A program made the translations under genes and the position numbers. The notes beneath the pieces were generated by a model. That model worked only from the letters and a program-made list of their open reading frames with translations. It searched no databases and was not told the origin of the DNA. Of a DNA stretch of 6,176 nt, positions 1 through 5,104 are shown piece after piece. The DNA comes from an uncultured Treponema sp. GTDB lineage: Bacteria > Spirochaetota > Spirochaetia > Treponematales > Treponemataceae. The stretch spans positions 1 through 6,176 of the forward strand of contig CAMNGY010000108.1 of assembly GCA_946538795.1 (NCBI GenBank), given 5' to 3'. Within the stretch, counting starts at the first letter, position 1, and the number at the start of each line of letters is the position of its first letter.

Positions 1-53
1 TCCTGCAGTCCAAGGCCATCACCGGCAAATTCTTCAGGCGGTCCAACGACTGA
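1..53 (+). CDS. C-terminal end of an unidentified protein (partial)
   Basis: The reading frame that starts at base 3 stays open to a TGA at 51-53 and gives the tail LQSKAITGKFFRRSND. Codon choice (AAG, ATC, ACC, GGC, TTC, AAC, GAC) matches the real genes further on, which favours genuine coding sequence. Only about 16 residues are visible, with no recognisable motif, so I cannot assign a function. The tail is basic and then polar, as in many cytoplasmic proteins. It lies about 100 nt upstream of the RNA ligase start on the same strand. The inverted repeat at 98-125 lies between them and may separate the two transcripts. Confidence 0.5.
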   Translation, partial: LQSKAITGKFFRRSND

Positions 54-97
54 GCGGCAGGGCGTGTACAGGGAACGGGCCGTCCGTGCCAGCCGGA

Positions 98-125
98 TTT
101 CCGCCGCTTGCTAACGGGGCGGAAA
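98..125 (+). repeat. Perfect 8-bp inverted repeat upstream of the RNA ligase
   Basis: The arms TTTCCGCC (98-105) and GGCGGAAA (118-125) are perfectly complementary around a 12-nt centre. No T-run follows the right arm, so it is not a classical intrinsic terminator. The centre contains the predicted -35 box of the ligase promoter (TTGCTA, 108-113). The repeat could therefore be an operator, or an RNA hairpin ending the upstream transcript. The sequence shows only the symmetry; the role is inference. Confidence 0.5.
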
Positions 126-136
126 GAGGGTATGCT
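108..136 (+). promoter_or_regulatory. Putative sigma70-type promoter for the RNA ligase
   Basis: TTGCTA (108-113) and TATGCT (131-136) are separated by exactly 17 nt. Each matches the sigma70 consensus at four of six positions. The -10 box ends 18 nt before the ATG at 155, leaving room for a short leader with the ribosome binding site. The -35 box lies inside the 98-125 inverted repeat. This is a pattern match only. Confidence 0.4.
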
Positions 137-143
137 TTGGGCT

Positions 144-149
144 GGAGGA
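144..149 (+). promoter_or_regulatory. Ribosome binding site that fixes the RNA ligase start at 155
   Basis: GGAGGA lies about five to six bases before the ATG at 155, which is close to ideal spacing for a Shine-Dalgarno element. The in-frame GTG at 86 has no comparable site, and the extra residues it would add do not resemble the start of this family. The ATG at 155 is therefore preferred. Confidence 0.8.
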
Positions 150-154
150 ACAGC

Positions 155-829
155 ATGGCGCACAATTTTCCCAAGATTTCGGCACCCTTCGGGCGGAACA
201 GCCCAAAGGACAGGCTTGTTGACAGGTCGATTTTCGCGAAGCCCTGGGTGCAGATGTTCTACGAGAGCGGGATCAAGATGTATGCCTCGGAGAAAATAGA
301 CGGGACCTCGGTCGGCATCGTGTGGGACGGCGAGAGGATTTCCTTCGTCGGGCACACGGAGAAATCTCAGTTCTGCCCGCGCTACCTGGAATACCTTCAG
401 GCAAGCTTCGGGACATCGGAATTCGAATCGGTCATAGAGGAGGTCTTCGGGGACAGCCCCGTGACGATTTTCGGGGAAGGAATCTCCAGGGACTACAACG
501 TCCACTACGGATTTCCCGACGGCAACTTCATCATGTACGACATCCAGAATCAGGACGGGACTTTCTACAACCGTGATGCCGTGAAGGAGATTGCGAAGAA
601 GCTGGACCTGCTGTATCCCTGGGAGGAGATGATGTCGCTGAAAGAGGCGGTTGATTTCATCATGGGCCGGCCCCAGTCGGTCCTCTGCCCCGGGAACAAG
701 ATGGAAGGGCTGGTGCTGCGTTCCCCGGTCGAGCTGTACACGAACAACGGCGACAGGGTCATCTGCAAGGTGAAGGTCAAGGATTTCGTGGACGGCGTGA
801 AAGATTACAAAGTGTCAGGAAACGTCTGA
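155..829 (+). CDS. Stand-alone RNA ligase (Rnl2-like nucleotidyltransferase domain)
   Basis: This 224-residue protein carries the ordered motifs of the covalent nucleotidyltransferase superfamily (RNA/DNA ligases and capping enzymes). Motif I is EKIDGTS, with the probable AMP-accepting Lys47. Motif III is IFGEG, with Glu108. Motif IIIa is FIMYDI at 125-130. Motif IV is MEGLVLRSP, with Glu184. Motif V is CKVKVKDF, with Lys205 and Lys207. The family joins RNA ends through enzyme-AMP and RNA-adenylate intermediates. The protein stops about 13 residues after motif V, so it is essentially the catalytic core without the C-terminal domain of T4 Rnl2 (334 residues). No signal peptide or membrane segment is seen, so it should be cytoplasmic. 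There is no kinase/phosphatase, RtcB or toxin gene beside it, so its substrate is unknown. Half of its arginine codons are AGG, unlike its neighbours. A DNA-ligase-like activity cannot be excluded. Confidence 0.85.
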   Translation: MAHNFPKISAPFGRNSPKDRLVDRSIFAKPWVQMFYESGIKMYASEKIDGTSVGIVWDGERISFVGHTEKSQFCPRYLEYLQASFGTSEFESVIEEVFGDSPVTIFGEGISRDYNVHYGFPDGNFIMYDIQNQDGTFYNRDAVKEIAKKLDLLYPWEEMMSLKEAVDFIMGRPQSVLCPGNKMEGLVLRSPVELYTNNGDRVICKVKVKDFVDGVKDYKVSGNV

Positions 830-841
830 TTAATGGAAGCT

Positions 842-880
842 CGGAAAACACAAATTCCGCCCCTGTTGCTTTTTCTTCCT
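842..880 (+). terminator. Weak terminator-like hairpin after the RNA ligase
   Basis: CGGAA (842-846) can pair with TTCCG (855-859) across an 8-nt loop, and a T-rich stretch (TTGCTTTTTCTTCCT, 866-880) follows. The stem is only 5 bp and the T-run begins several bases after it, so any termination would be weak. The T-rich part also overlaps the predicted -35 box for dapA, which could be the true reason for the composition. Confidence 0.25.
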
Positions 881-894
881 AAATATGGAATAAT
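866..894 (+). promoter_or_regulatory. Putative sigma70-type promoter for dapA-asd
   Basis: TTGCTT (866-871) and AATAAT (889-894) are 17 nt apart. The -10 box matches consensus at five of six bases and the -35 box keeps the TTG core. It sits in the most AT-rich part of the 100-nt gap between the ligase and dapA, with the -10 box ending 35 nt before the dapA ATG. The leader it would produce is about 25-30 nt, too short for a lysine riboswitch. Confidence 0.5.
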
Positions 895-929
895 CTGGTA
901 GATTCTTATCAATCCATAGGGGGGACAGT

Positions 930-1856
930 ATGTCCAAGATGCATGGATCTTACACGGCGATGATTACGCCGATGAACGGGGACGGTTCGGTTGACTATGA
1001 GGGCTTTGCCCGCAACGTCCGTTTCCAGCTGGAGCAGGGGATTGACGGCCTCCTGCCGCTCGGAACGAGCGGTGAGACCCCGACCCTCAGCGAGGATGAG
1101 GAGGACAAGCTCCTCGACATCGTGATTCCTGCGGTCCGCGAGTGGAACAAGAAGCAGGGCAAGGACGTGAAGGTCCTCGCCGGCGCGGGAAGCAACAACA
1201 CTCAGGATGCCGTCCGCTACGTCAAGCGCGCCAAGGACAAGGGGGCGGACTACGCCCTCGTAGTGACCCCCTACTACAACAAGCCGAGCGACGAGGGAAT
1301 TTTCCGCCACTTCGAGGCCGTCTCCAAGGTCGGTCTCCCGATCATCGTCTACAACATCCAGGGGCGGACGGGCAAGAACATCAACGTGCCCACCCTCATG
1401 CGCATAGCCGACCTGCCGAACATCGCGGGCGTCAAGGAGGCGAGCGGCAGCATCAGCCAGATGATGGAAGTGATCGAGAAGGTCGTCTCGCGCCACCCGG
1501 ACTTCTCCGTCATGTCCGGCGACGACTCCCTGACCCTGCCCCTGATGGCGGCTGGCGGGGACGGTGTCATCAGCGTCGTGACCAACCTGATTCCCGGCCT
1601 TATGACCGAGCTGGTGCATGACTGCCTGAAGGGTGACATAGCGGCGGCTCGCAAGATTCACTACCGCCTGCAGCCCTTCTTCCGTGCGGCTTTCTGCGAC
1701 GGCAACCCGTCCAGCATCAAGTACGCGATGAACTACAAGGCCCAGACCTCCGGCATGGAGGGGATAAGCGCGGGAACCTGCCGCCTGCCGATCGTCGAGG
1801 CGAGGGCGGAGGCTCAGGAAATCATCAGGAACGCCATCAAGGAGTGCGGGATATGA
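930..1856 (+). CDS. dapA: 4-hydroxy-tetrahydrodipicolinate synthase (DapA)
   Basis: DapA condenses pyruvate with aspartate semialdehyde to give 4-hydroxy-tetrahydrodipicolinate, the first committed step to diaminopimelate (peptidoglycan) and lysine. At 308 residues it is slightly longer than the usual 290-300. The (beta/alpha)8 aldolase landmarks are present: GTSGE at 45-49, PYYNKP at 114-119, YNIQGRTG at 141-148 (Tyr141 and Arg146, equivalent to E. coli Tyr133 and Arg138), and the Schiff-base Lys169 in AGVKEASG. Ser47 replaces the second Thr of the usual GTTGE, a mild change. Several positions of the E. coli lysine feedback site differ (see findings). The ATG has a strong G-rich ribosome binding site at 918-924. 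The stop codon overlaps the start of asd, whose product supplies one of its substrates, which supports DapA over other pyruvate aldolases of this family. Confidence 0.95.
   Translation: MSKMHGSYTAMITPMNGDGSVDYEGFARNVRFQLEQGIDGLLPLGTSGETPTLSEDEEDKLLDIVIPAVREWNKKQGKDVKVLAGAGSNNTQDAVRYVKRAKDKGADYALVVTPYYNKPSDEGIFRHFEAVSKVGLPIIVYNIQGRTGKNINVPTLMRIADLPNIAGVKEASGSISQMMEVIEKVVSRHPDFSVMSGDDSLTLPLMAAGGDGVISVVTNLIPGLMTELVHDCLKGDIAAARKIHYRLQPFFRAAFCDGNPSSIKYAMNYKAQTSGMEGISAGTCRLPIVEARAEAQEIIRNAIKECGI
1839..1844 (+). promoter_or_regulatory. Ribosome binding site for asd inside the dapA end
   Basis: AAGGAG within the last codons of dapA lies 8 nt before the ATG at 1853. This spacing supports the ATG at 1853, in the ATGA overlap, over the in-frame GTG at 1844, which is itself part of this ribosome binding site. 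Confidence 0.75.
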
Positions 1857-2950
1857 GCGGAAAAATACCTGTAGGAGTTCTGGGCGCGACCGGCATGGTC
1901 GGCCAGCGTTACATAAAACTGCTTGAGGATCATCCGTGGTTCGAGGTCACTTACGTGGCGGCCTCTCCCCGGAGCGCGGGCAAGAAGTATGCCGACGCGG
2001 TGGAGAACCGCTGGCTGATCGGGGCTGACATCCCCGCCGCGGTCGCCCCCCTTGTCGTCGAGGACGCGAACGACGAGAAGAAGGCCCTGGGCAAGTGCCG
2101 CTTTGTCTTCTCCGCCCTGGAGATGTCCAAGGACGAGATAAAGGCCCTTGAGGAGCGTTATGCCGCTGAGGGCATCCCTGTTGTCTCCAACGCGAGCGCG
2201 AACCGCTGGACGAGCGACGTTCCCATGCTCGTGCCCGAGATAAACTTTGCCCATCTGGACATCATCGCCAGACAGCGGCAGCACCACGGCTGGGACAAGG
2301 GCTTCATCGTAGTCAAGCCCAACTGCTCGCTCCAGACCTACATGATGCCCCTCCACGCGCTGATCCAGGCGGGCTATCCGGTCAAGCGGATGATCGTTAC
2401 GACCGAGCAGGCGGTGAGCGGTGCGGGTTATCCCGGCGTTCCCTCCTACGACATGATAGACAACATCGTTCCCTTCATCGGGGGCGAGGAGGAGAAGACC
2501 GAGAAGGAGTGCCTGAAGATTCTGGGCCGCGTTGCCGGTGACAGCATCGAGAACGCCTCCGCGCCGCTCGTCAGCTCCACCTGCACGAGGGTTCCGGTCA
2601 TAGACGGGCACACGGCTATCGTCAGCCTGGAGTTTGACCTGCCGGAAGGCAAGAAGCCCTCGCTCGCGGAGATTGAGCGGGTGTGGACTTCCTACCGGTC
2701 AGTTCCGCAGGAGCTTGCCCTGCCGTCCGCGCCCGAGCATCCTATCGTCGTGCGCCACGAGCAGAACCGGCCCCAGCCCCGGCGGGACAGGGAGACCGAG
2801 AAGGGCATGGCCTGCGTCATCGGCCGCCTTCGCGAGTGCCCGGTATTCGACGTGAAATTCGTTGCCCTGAGCCACAACACCAAGCGCGGTGCGGCCCTGG
2901 GCGGCATTCTCAACGCCGAACTGCTCAAGGCCAAGGGATACTTCGACTGA
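1853..2950 (+). CDS. asd: Aspartate-semialdehyde dehydrogenase, archaeal/fungal-type
   Basis: This 365-residue enzyme makes L-aspartate semialdehyde from aspartyl phosphate using NADPH. It opens with the nucleotide-binding loop GVLGATGMVGQRY (8-20). The catalytic Cys158 lies in KPNCSLQ, the EQAVSGAGYPG segment follows, the substrate-binding Arg lies in CTRVPV, and the catalytic His253 lies in IDGHT. The C-terminal SHNTKRGAALGGILNAEL block is typical of the family. The GAGYPGVPSYDMIDNIVPF and GGEEEKTEKE stretches and the NCSL active site resemble the archaeal/fungal branch rather than the E. coli-type enzyme. The start overlaps the dapA stop by 4 nt (ATGA), which predicts translational coupling. 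With DapA next door, the semialdehyde probably feeds diaminopimelate synthesis, though threonine and methionine also draw on it. The aspartokinase gene is not in view. Confidence 0.95.
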   Translation: MSGKIPVGVLGATGMVGQRYIKLLEDHPWFEVTYVAASPRSAGKKYADAVENRWLIGADIPAAVAPLVVEDANDEKKALGKCRFVFSALEMSKDEIKALEERYAAEGIPVVSNASANRWTSDVPMLVPEINFAHLDIIARQRQHHGWDKGFIVVKPNCSLQTYMMPLHALIQAGYPVKRMIVTTEQAVSGAGYPGVPSYDMIDNIVPFIGGEEEKTEKECLKILGRVAGDSIENASAPLVSSTCTRVPVIDGHTAIVSLEFDLPEGKKPSLAEIERVWTSYRSVPQELALPSAPEHPIVVRHEQNRPQPRRDRETEKGMACVIGRLRECPVFDVKFVALSHNTKRGAALGGILNAELLKAKGYFD

Positions 2951-2964
2951 TGTAGACAGAGCTT

Positions 2965-2984
2965 CCGGGGCCTTCCGGCCCCGG
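2965..2984 (+). terminator. GC-rich hairpin between asd and prfA
   Basis: CCGGGGCC (2965-2972) and GGCCCCGG (2977-2984) form a perfect 8-bp stem with a TTCC tetraloop. A short T-run (TTTT, 2998-3001) comes 13 nt later, so it is an imperfect intrinsic terminator. GGCCCCGGGGCC (2977-2988) is itself a palindrome, which allows alternative pairing. It probably ends or attenuates the dapA-asd transcript before prfA. An mRNA-stabilising role is also possible. Confidence 0.5.
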
Positions 2985-3014
2985 GGCCCAGACTGTGTTT
3001 TAGGATAGATTTCT

Positions 3015-4103
3015 ATGGATTTAATCAAGAAGCTCGAAAGCCTTGCCGTCCGCTTTGAGGAGGTGAAGGCCCTCGTCTCCGATGCTGCCCTGGTCAAGGA
3101 CCAGAAGAAGTACAAGGAGGTCATGCGGGAGCACCAGCACCTTTCCGATCTGATGGAGCTGTACGGGGAGTACAAGAGGGTCCTCAAGGGCATTGAGGAT
3201 GACACCCGGCTCATCACGGAAGAGGACGACCACGACATGAAGGAGCTGGCCCGCGAGGAGCTGAACGAGTACGAGGCCCAAAAGCCTGTGCTGGAGGAGA
3301 AGCTCAAATTCCTTTTGATTCCGCCGGATCCCCTTGACGAGAAGAACATCATCCTTGAGATCCGCAGCGCGGCGGGCGGCGACGAGGCGAGCCTCTTTGT
3401 CCGTGACTTGTGGGAGATGTACATCCACCTTGCCGACCGCAAGGGCTGGAAGACCGAGACGATGGAAGCCCAGGAGACCGAGGTCGGAGGCTTCAACAAG
3501 ATAGTCACGTCCATAAGCGGCAAGTTCGTCTACGGGACCCTCCGCTGGGAGAGCGGCGTGCACCGCGTCCAGCGTGTCCCGGCGACGGAGGCGCAGGGGC
3601 GGCTCCAGACTTCCACCGCCACGGTGGCAGTCCTGCCCGAGGCCGAGGAGACCGAGATTGACATAAAGCCAGAGGACGTGCGCGTGGACGTGATGCGGGC
3701 GGGAGGCCCGGGCGGCCAGTGCGTCAACACGACGGACTCAGCGGTCCGCCTGACCCACATCCCGACGGGAATCGTCGTCATCCAGCAGGACGAGAAGAGC
3801 CAGATCAAGAACAAGGCCAAGGCATGGCGCGTCCTGCGTGCCCGCCTCTTTGACCTGGAGGAGAGCAAGAAACAGGCCGAGCGGGCGGACACCCGCAAGA
3901 GCATGGTCGGTTCCGGGGCGCGGAGCGAGAAAATCCGCACATACAACTTCCCCCAGGACCGCGTTACCGACCACCGCATCAACCTGACCCTGCACAACTT
4001 GCCCTCGATCATGATGGGGAATATGGACGAGCTGCTTGACGCGCTCAACGTCTACGCCAAGGAAGAGCAGCTTAAGGACGCTTCAGAGCTTGACCATTCG
4101 TGA
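3015..4103 (+). CDS. prfA: Peptide chain release factor 1 (RF1)
   Basis: RF1 reads UAA and UAG in the ribosomal A site and triggers peptide release. The 362-residue length is normal. The class is set by the tripeptide anticodon loop PAT at 189-191 (RF2 has SPF). The catalytic GGQ is at 233-235 in a [16 protein letters not shown] block, and Gln235 is the residue PrmC methylates. The N-terminal ~100 residues are charged and helical, as in domain 1. The C-terminal [19 protein letters not shown] block is typical. One oddity is GRLQTS, where GRIHTS is usual: Gln198 replaces the His that stacks on the stop codon in solved RF structures. The ribosome binding site (AGGA, 3002-3005) is modest, about nine bases from the ATG. 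The gene itself ends in TGA, an RF2 codon, and overlaps prmC by 14 nt. Confidence 0.97.
   Translation: MDLIKKLESLAVRFEEVKALVSDAALVKDQKKYKEVMREHQHLSDLMELYGEYKRVLKGIEDDTRLITEEDDHDMKELAREELNEYEAQKPVLEEKLKFLLIPPDPLDEKNIILEIRSAAGGDEASLFVRDLWEMYIHLADRKGWKTETMEAQETEVGGFNKIVTSISGKFVYGTLRWESGVHRVQRVPATEAQGRLQTSTATVAVLPEAEETEIDIKPEDVRVDVMRAGGPGGQCVNTTDSAVRLTHIPTGIVVIQQDEKSQIKNKAKAWRVLRARLFDLEESKKQAERADTRKSMVGSGARSEKIRTYNFPQDRVTDHRINLTLHNLPSIMMGNMDELLDALNVYAKEEQLKDASELDHS
4074..4092 (+). promoter_or_regulatory. Ribosome binding site and TTG start of prmC within prfA
   Basis: AAGGA (4074-4078) precedes the TTG at 4090-4092 by 11 nt. Starting here gives the N-terminus [10 protein letters not shown], which fits the usual opening of PrmC proteins. 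The upstream in-frame TTG at 4036 would only add 18 residues read out of frame through the prfA end (Ser/Thr/Arg-rich, unlike PrmC). A rare start codon and long spacing suggest modest translation, probably coupled to prfA. Confidence 0.65.
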
Positions 4104-5007
4104 GGCCCGCAGCTGGGGGCGGGCCTTCCTGACAAAAAGCACGACCCCCGAGCTTGACGCTGACGTGCTGCTCATGGCCGTGACCGGGCGGGACAAGACG
4201 GCCCTGCTCTTCAAGGGCGGGGAGGTCCTTTCCCCGGAGGAGGAGGCGGACTTCCGCGCCTACATACAGGCCCGTTCGACCGGGCTCCCCGTGGCCTATA
4301 TCAGCGGTCACAAAGAATTCTACGGATATGACTTCCTGGTTACCCCGGACGTGCTCATTCCCAAGCCGGACACCGAGCTTCTGGTGGAGAAGGCCCTTTC
4401 GGTCATCCGCGAAAAGCTTTCAGCAAAGAAAGGCAGGATTCTCACCATCTGCGACATGTGCACCGGCTCAGGCTGTGTCGGAATAAGTGTGGCGCGGGCG
4501 GCATGGGATGAAGGGCTTGTCACGCGGGAGAACGCCCTCTCCCTTACCCTCTGTGACATCAGCGGGGCAGTCCTTGAAGTCGCCCGTTCCAATGCGGACA
4601 GGCTCTGCCCGCCTGCACTGCGTGAGAAAGTGCGCCTTGTAAGGACAAATTTGTTCCAGGCGGTGACCGGGTCTTTTGACATCATCACGGCAAACCCTCC
4701 CTACATCCCGGCGGGGGAGGTGGAAGAGCTTCTTGCCGACGGGCGGAACGAGCCTCGCCTTGCGCTGAACGGGGACATAGATTTGTTCGGGAACGCGACG
4801 GGGGAGGGGGACGGGCTCGGTGTCATGCGGAACCTGGTTCCCCAGGCGTCCGGCCAGCTTACCCCTGCCGGTGCCCTCCTTGTGGAGGCAGGGGAGTACA
4901 ACGCGGAGATGACCGAGTACCTCTTCCGGGAGGCGGGCCTGCGCGATACTGGCATAGAGCTGGATTTGTCGGGGCAGCTGCGCTGTGTCTATGGTAGGAA
5001 GCTTTGA
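4090..5007 (+). CDS. prmC: Release factor glutamine N5-methyltransferase (PrmC/HemK)
   Basis: PrmC transfers a methyl group from S-adenosylmethionine to the side-chain amide of the GGQ glutamine in RF1 and RF2, raising release activity. From the TTG start the protein has 305 residues, slightly above the usual 275-290. The N-terminal helical substrate-recognition domain covers roughly residues 1-85 and runs into the conserved [17 protein letters not shown] segment (84-100). The SAM-binding motif is [13 protein letters not shown] at 121-133. The catalytic NPPYIP starts at Asn202 and marks the glutamine/adenine methyltransferase class. After EPRLALNGD there are about eight extra residues before the [12 protein letters not shown] helix, which explains part of the extra length. 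It overlaps prfA by 14 nt, so enzyme and substrate are made together. The old name hemK reflects a mistaken haem role. Confidence 0.95.
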   Translation: MTIREARSWGRAFLTKSTTPELDADVLLMAVTGRDKTALLFKGGEVLSPEEEADFRAYIQARSTGLPVAYISGHKEFYGYDFLVTPDVLIPKPDTELLVEKALSVIREKLSAKKGRILTICDMCTGSGCVGISVARAAWDEGLVTRENALSLTLCDISGAVLEVARSNADRLCPPALREKVRLVRTNLFQAVTGSFDIITANPPYIPAGEVEELLADGRNEPRLALNGDIDLFGNATGEGDGLGVMRNLVPQASGQLTPAGALLVEAGEYNAEMTEYLFREAGLRDTGIELDLSGQLRCVYGRKL

Positions 5008-5024
5008 TAAGCATTGAGGGGTTC

Positions 5025-5074
5025 TTAGGGGCGGGGCAGATTTTTTAACGTTAAACGTTTTGCCTCGCCCCTAA
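5025..5074. terminator. 14-bp hairpin between convergent genes
   Basis: TTAGGGGCGGGGCA (5025-5038) pairs with TGCCTCGCCCCTAA (5061-5074) along its full 14 bp, with a single G-T wobble. It lies between the converging ends of prmC and the Crp-like gene, so a bidirectional terminator is the natural reading. There is no clean T-run outside the stem on either strand. The T-run lies in the 22-nt AT-rich loop, which also holds two palindromes, TTAACGTTAA and AAACGTTT. Confidence 0.65.
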
Positions 5075-5087
5075 AACAACAAGGGGC

Positions 5088-5103
5088 ATGGGGAATCCCC
5101 CAT
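5088..5103 (-). terminator. Small hairpin just after the Crp-like gene
   Basis: ATGGGG (5088-5093) and CCCCAT (5098-5103) form a 6-bp stem around AATC. It begins directly after the TAA of the minus-strand gene (5105-5107). Read on the minus strand it is followed by GCCCCTTGTTGTTTT, a loose T-rich stretch. It could act with the larger hairpin to end the minus-strand transcript. Confidence 0.4.
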
Positions 5104-5104
5104 A

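Noticed and set aside
86..154. GTG start that would lengthen the RNA ligase by 23 residues
   Set aside because: It has no ribosome binding site and would place the predicted promoter and inverted repeat inside the gene; the ATG at 155 has a near-ideal site.
829..929. Possible lysine riboswitch upstream of dapA
   Set aside because: The whole gap is only 100 nt and the predicted leader about 30 nt, while lysine riboswitches need roughly 170 nt. No fitting multi-helix structure is seen.
1062..1076. GTSGE in DapA instead of GTTGE as a sign of another aldolase family
   Set aside because: Thr-to-Ser is conservative, the Tyr141/Arg146/Lys169 set is intact, and the overlap with asd supports DapA.
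909..1661. Long open frame on the minus strand opposite dapA (250 codons)
   Set aside because: The plus strand is clearly dapA. The minus frame gives a His/Asp/Val/Arg-rich product with no family features, a known by-product of GC-rich third positions.
1814..2611. Long open frame on the minus strand opposite asd (265 codons)
   Set aside because: It mirrors asd coding sequence, has no recognisable domain, and crosses the dapA-asd junction.
2699..3523. Long open frame on the minus strand spanning the asd end and prfA start (274 codons)
   Set aside because: The product is a Ser/Arg-rich string with no motif, and it spans two real genes and the hairpin between them.
3021..3563. Minus-strand frame opposite the first half of prfA (180 codons)
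   Set aside because: Leu/Val-rich mirror of the charged helical domain of RF1; no independent support.
3717..3806. Cys236 after GGQ and Ile264 in KSQIKN of RF1, in place of the His found in E. coli RF1
   Set aside because: From memory these positions vary among bacterial RF1 proteins, so unlike Gln198 they are not treated as unusual.
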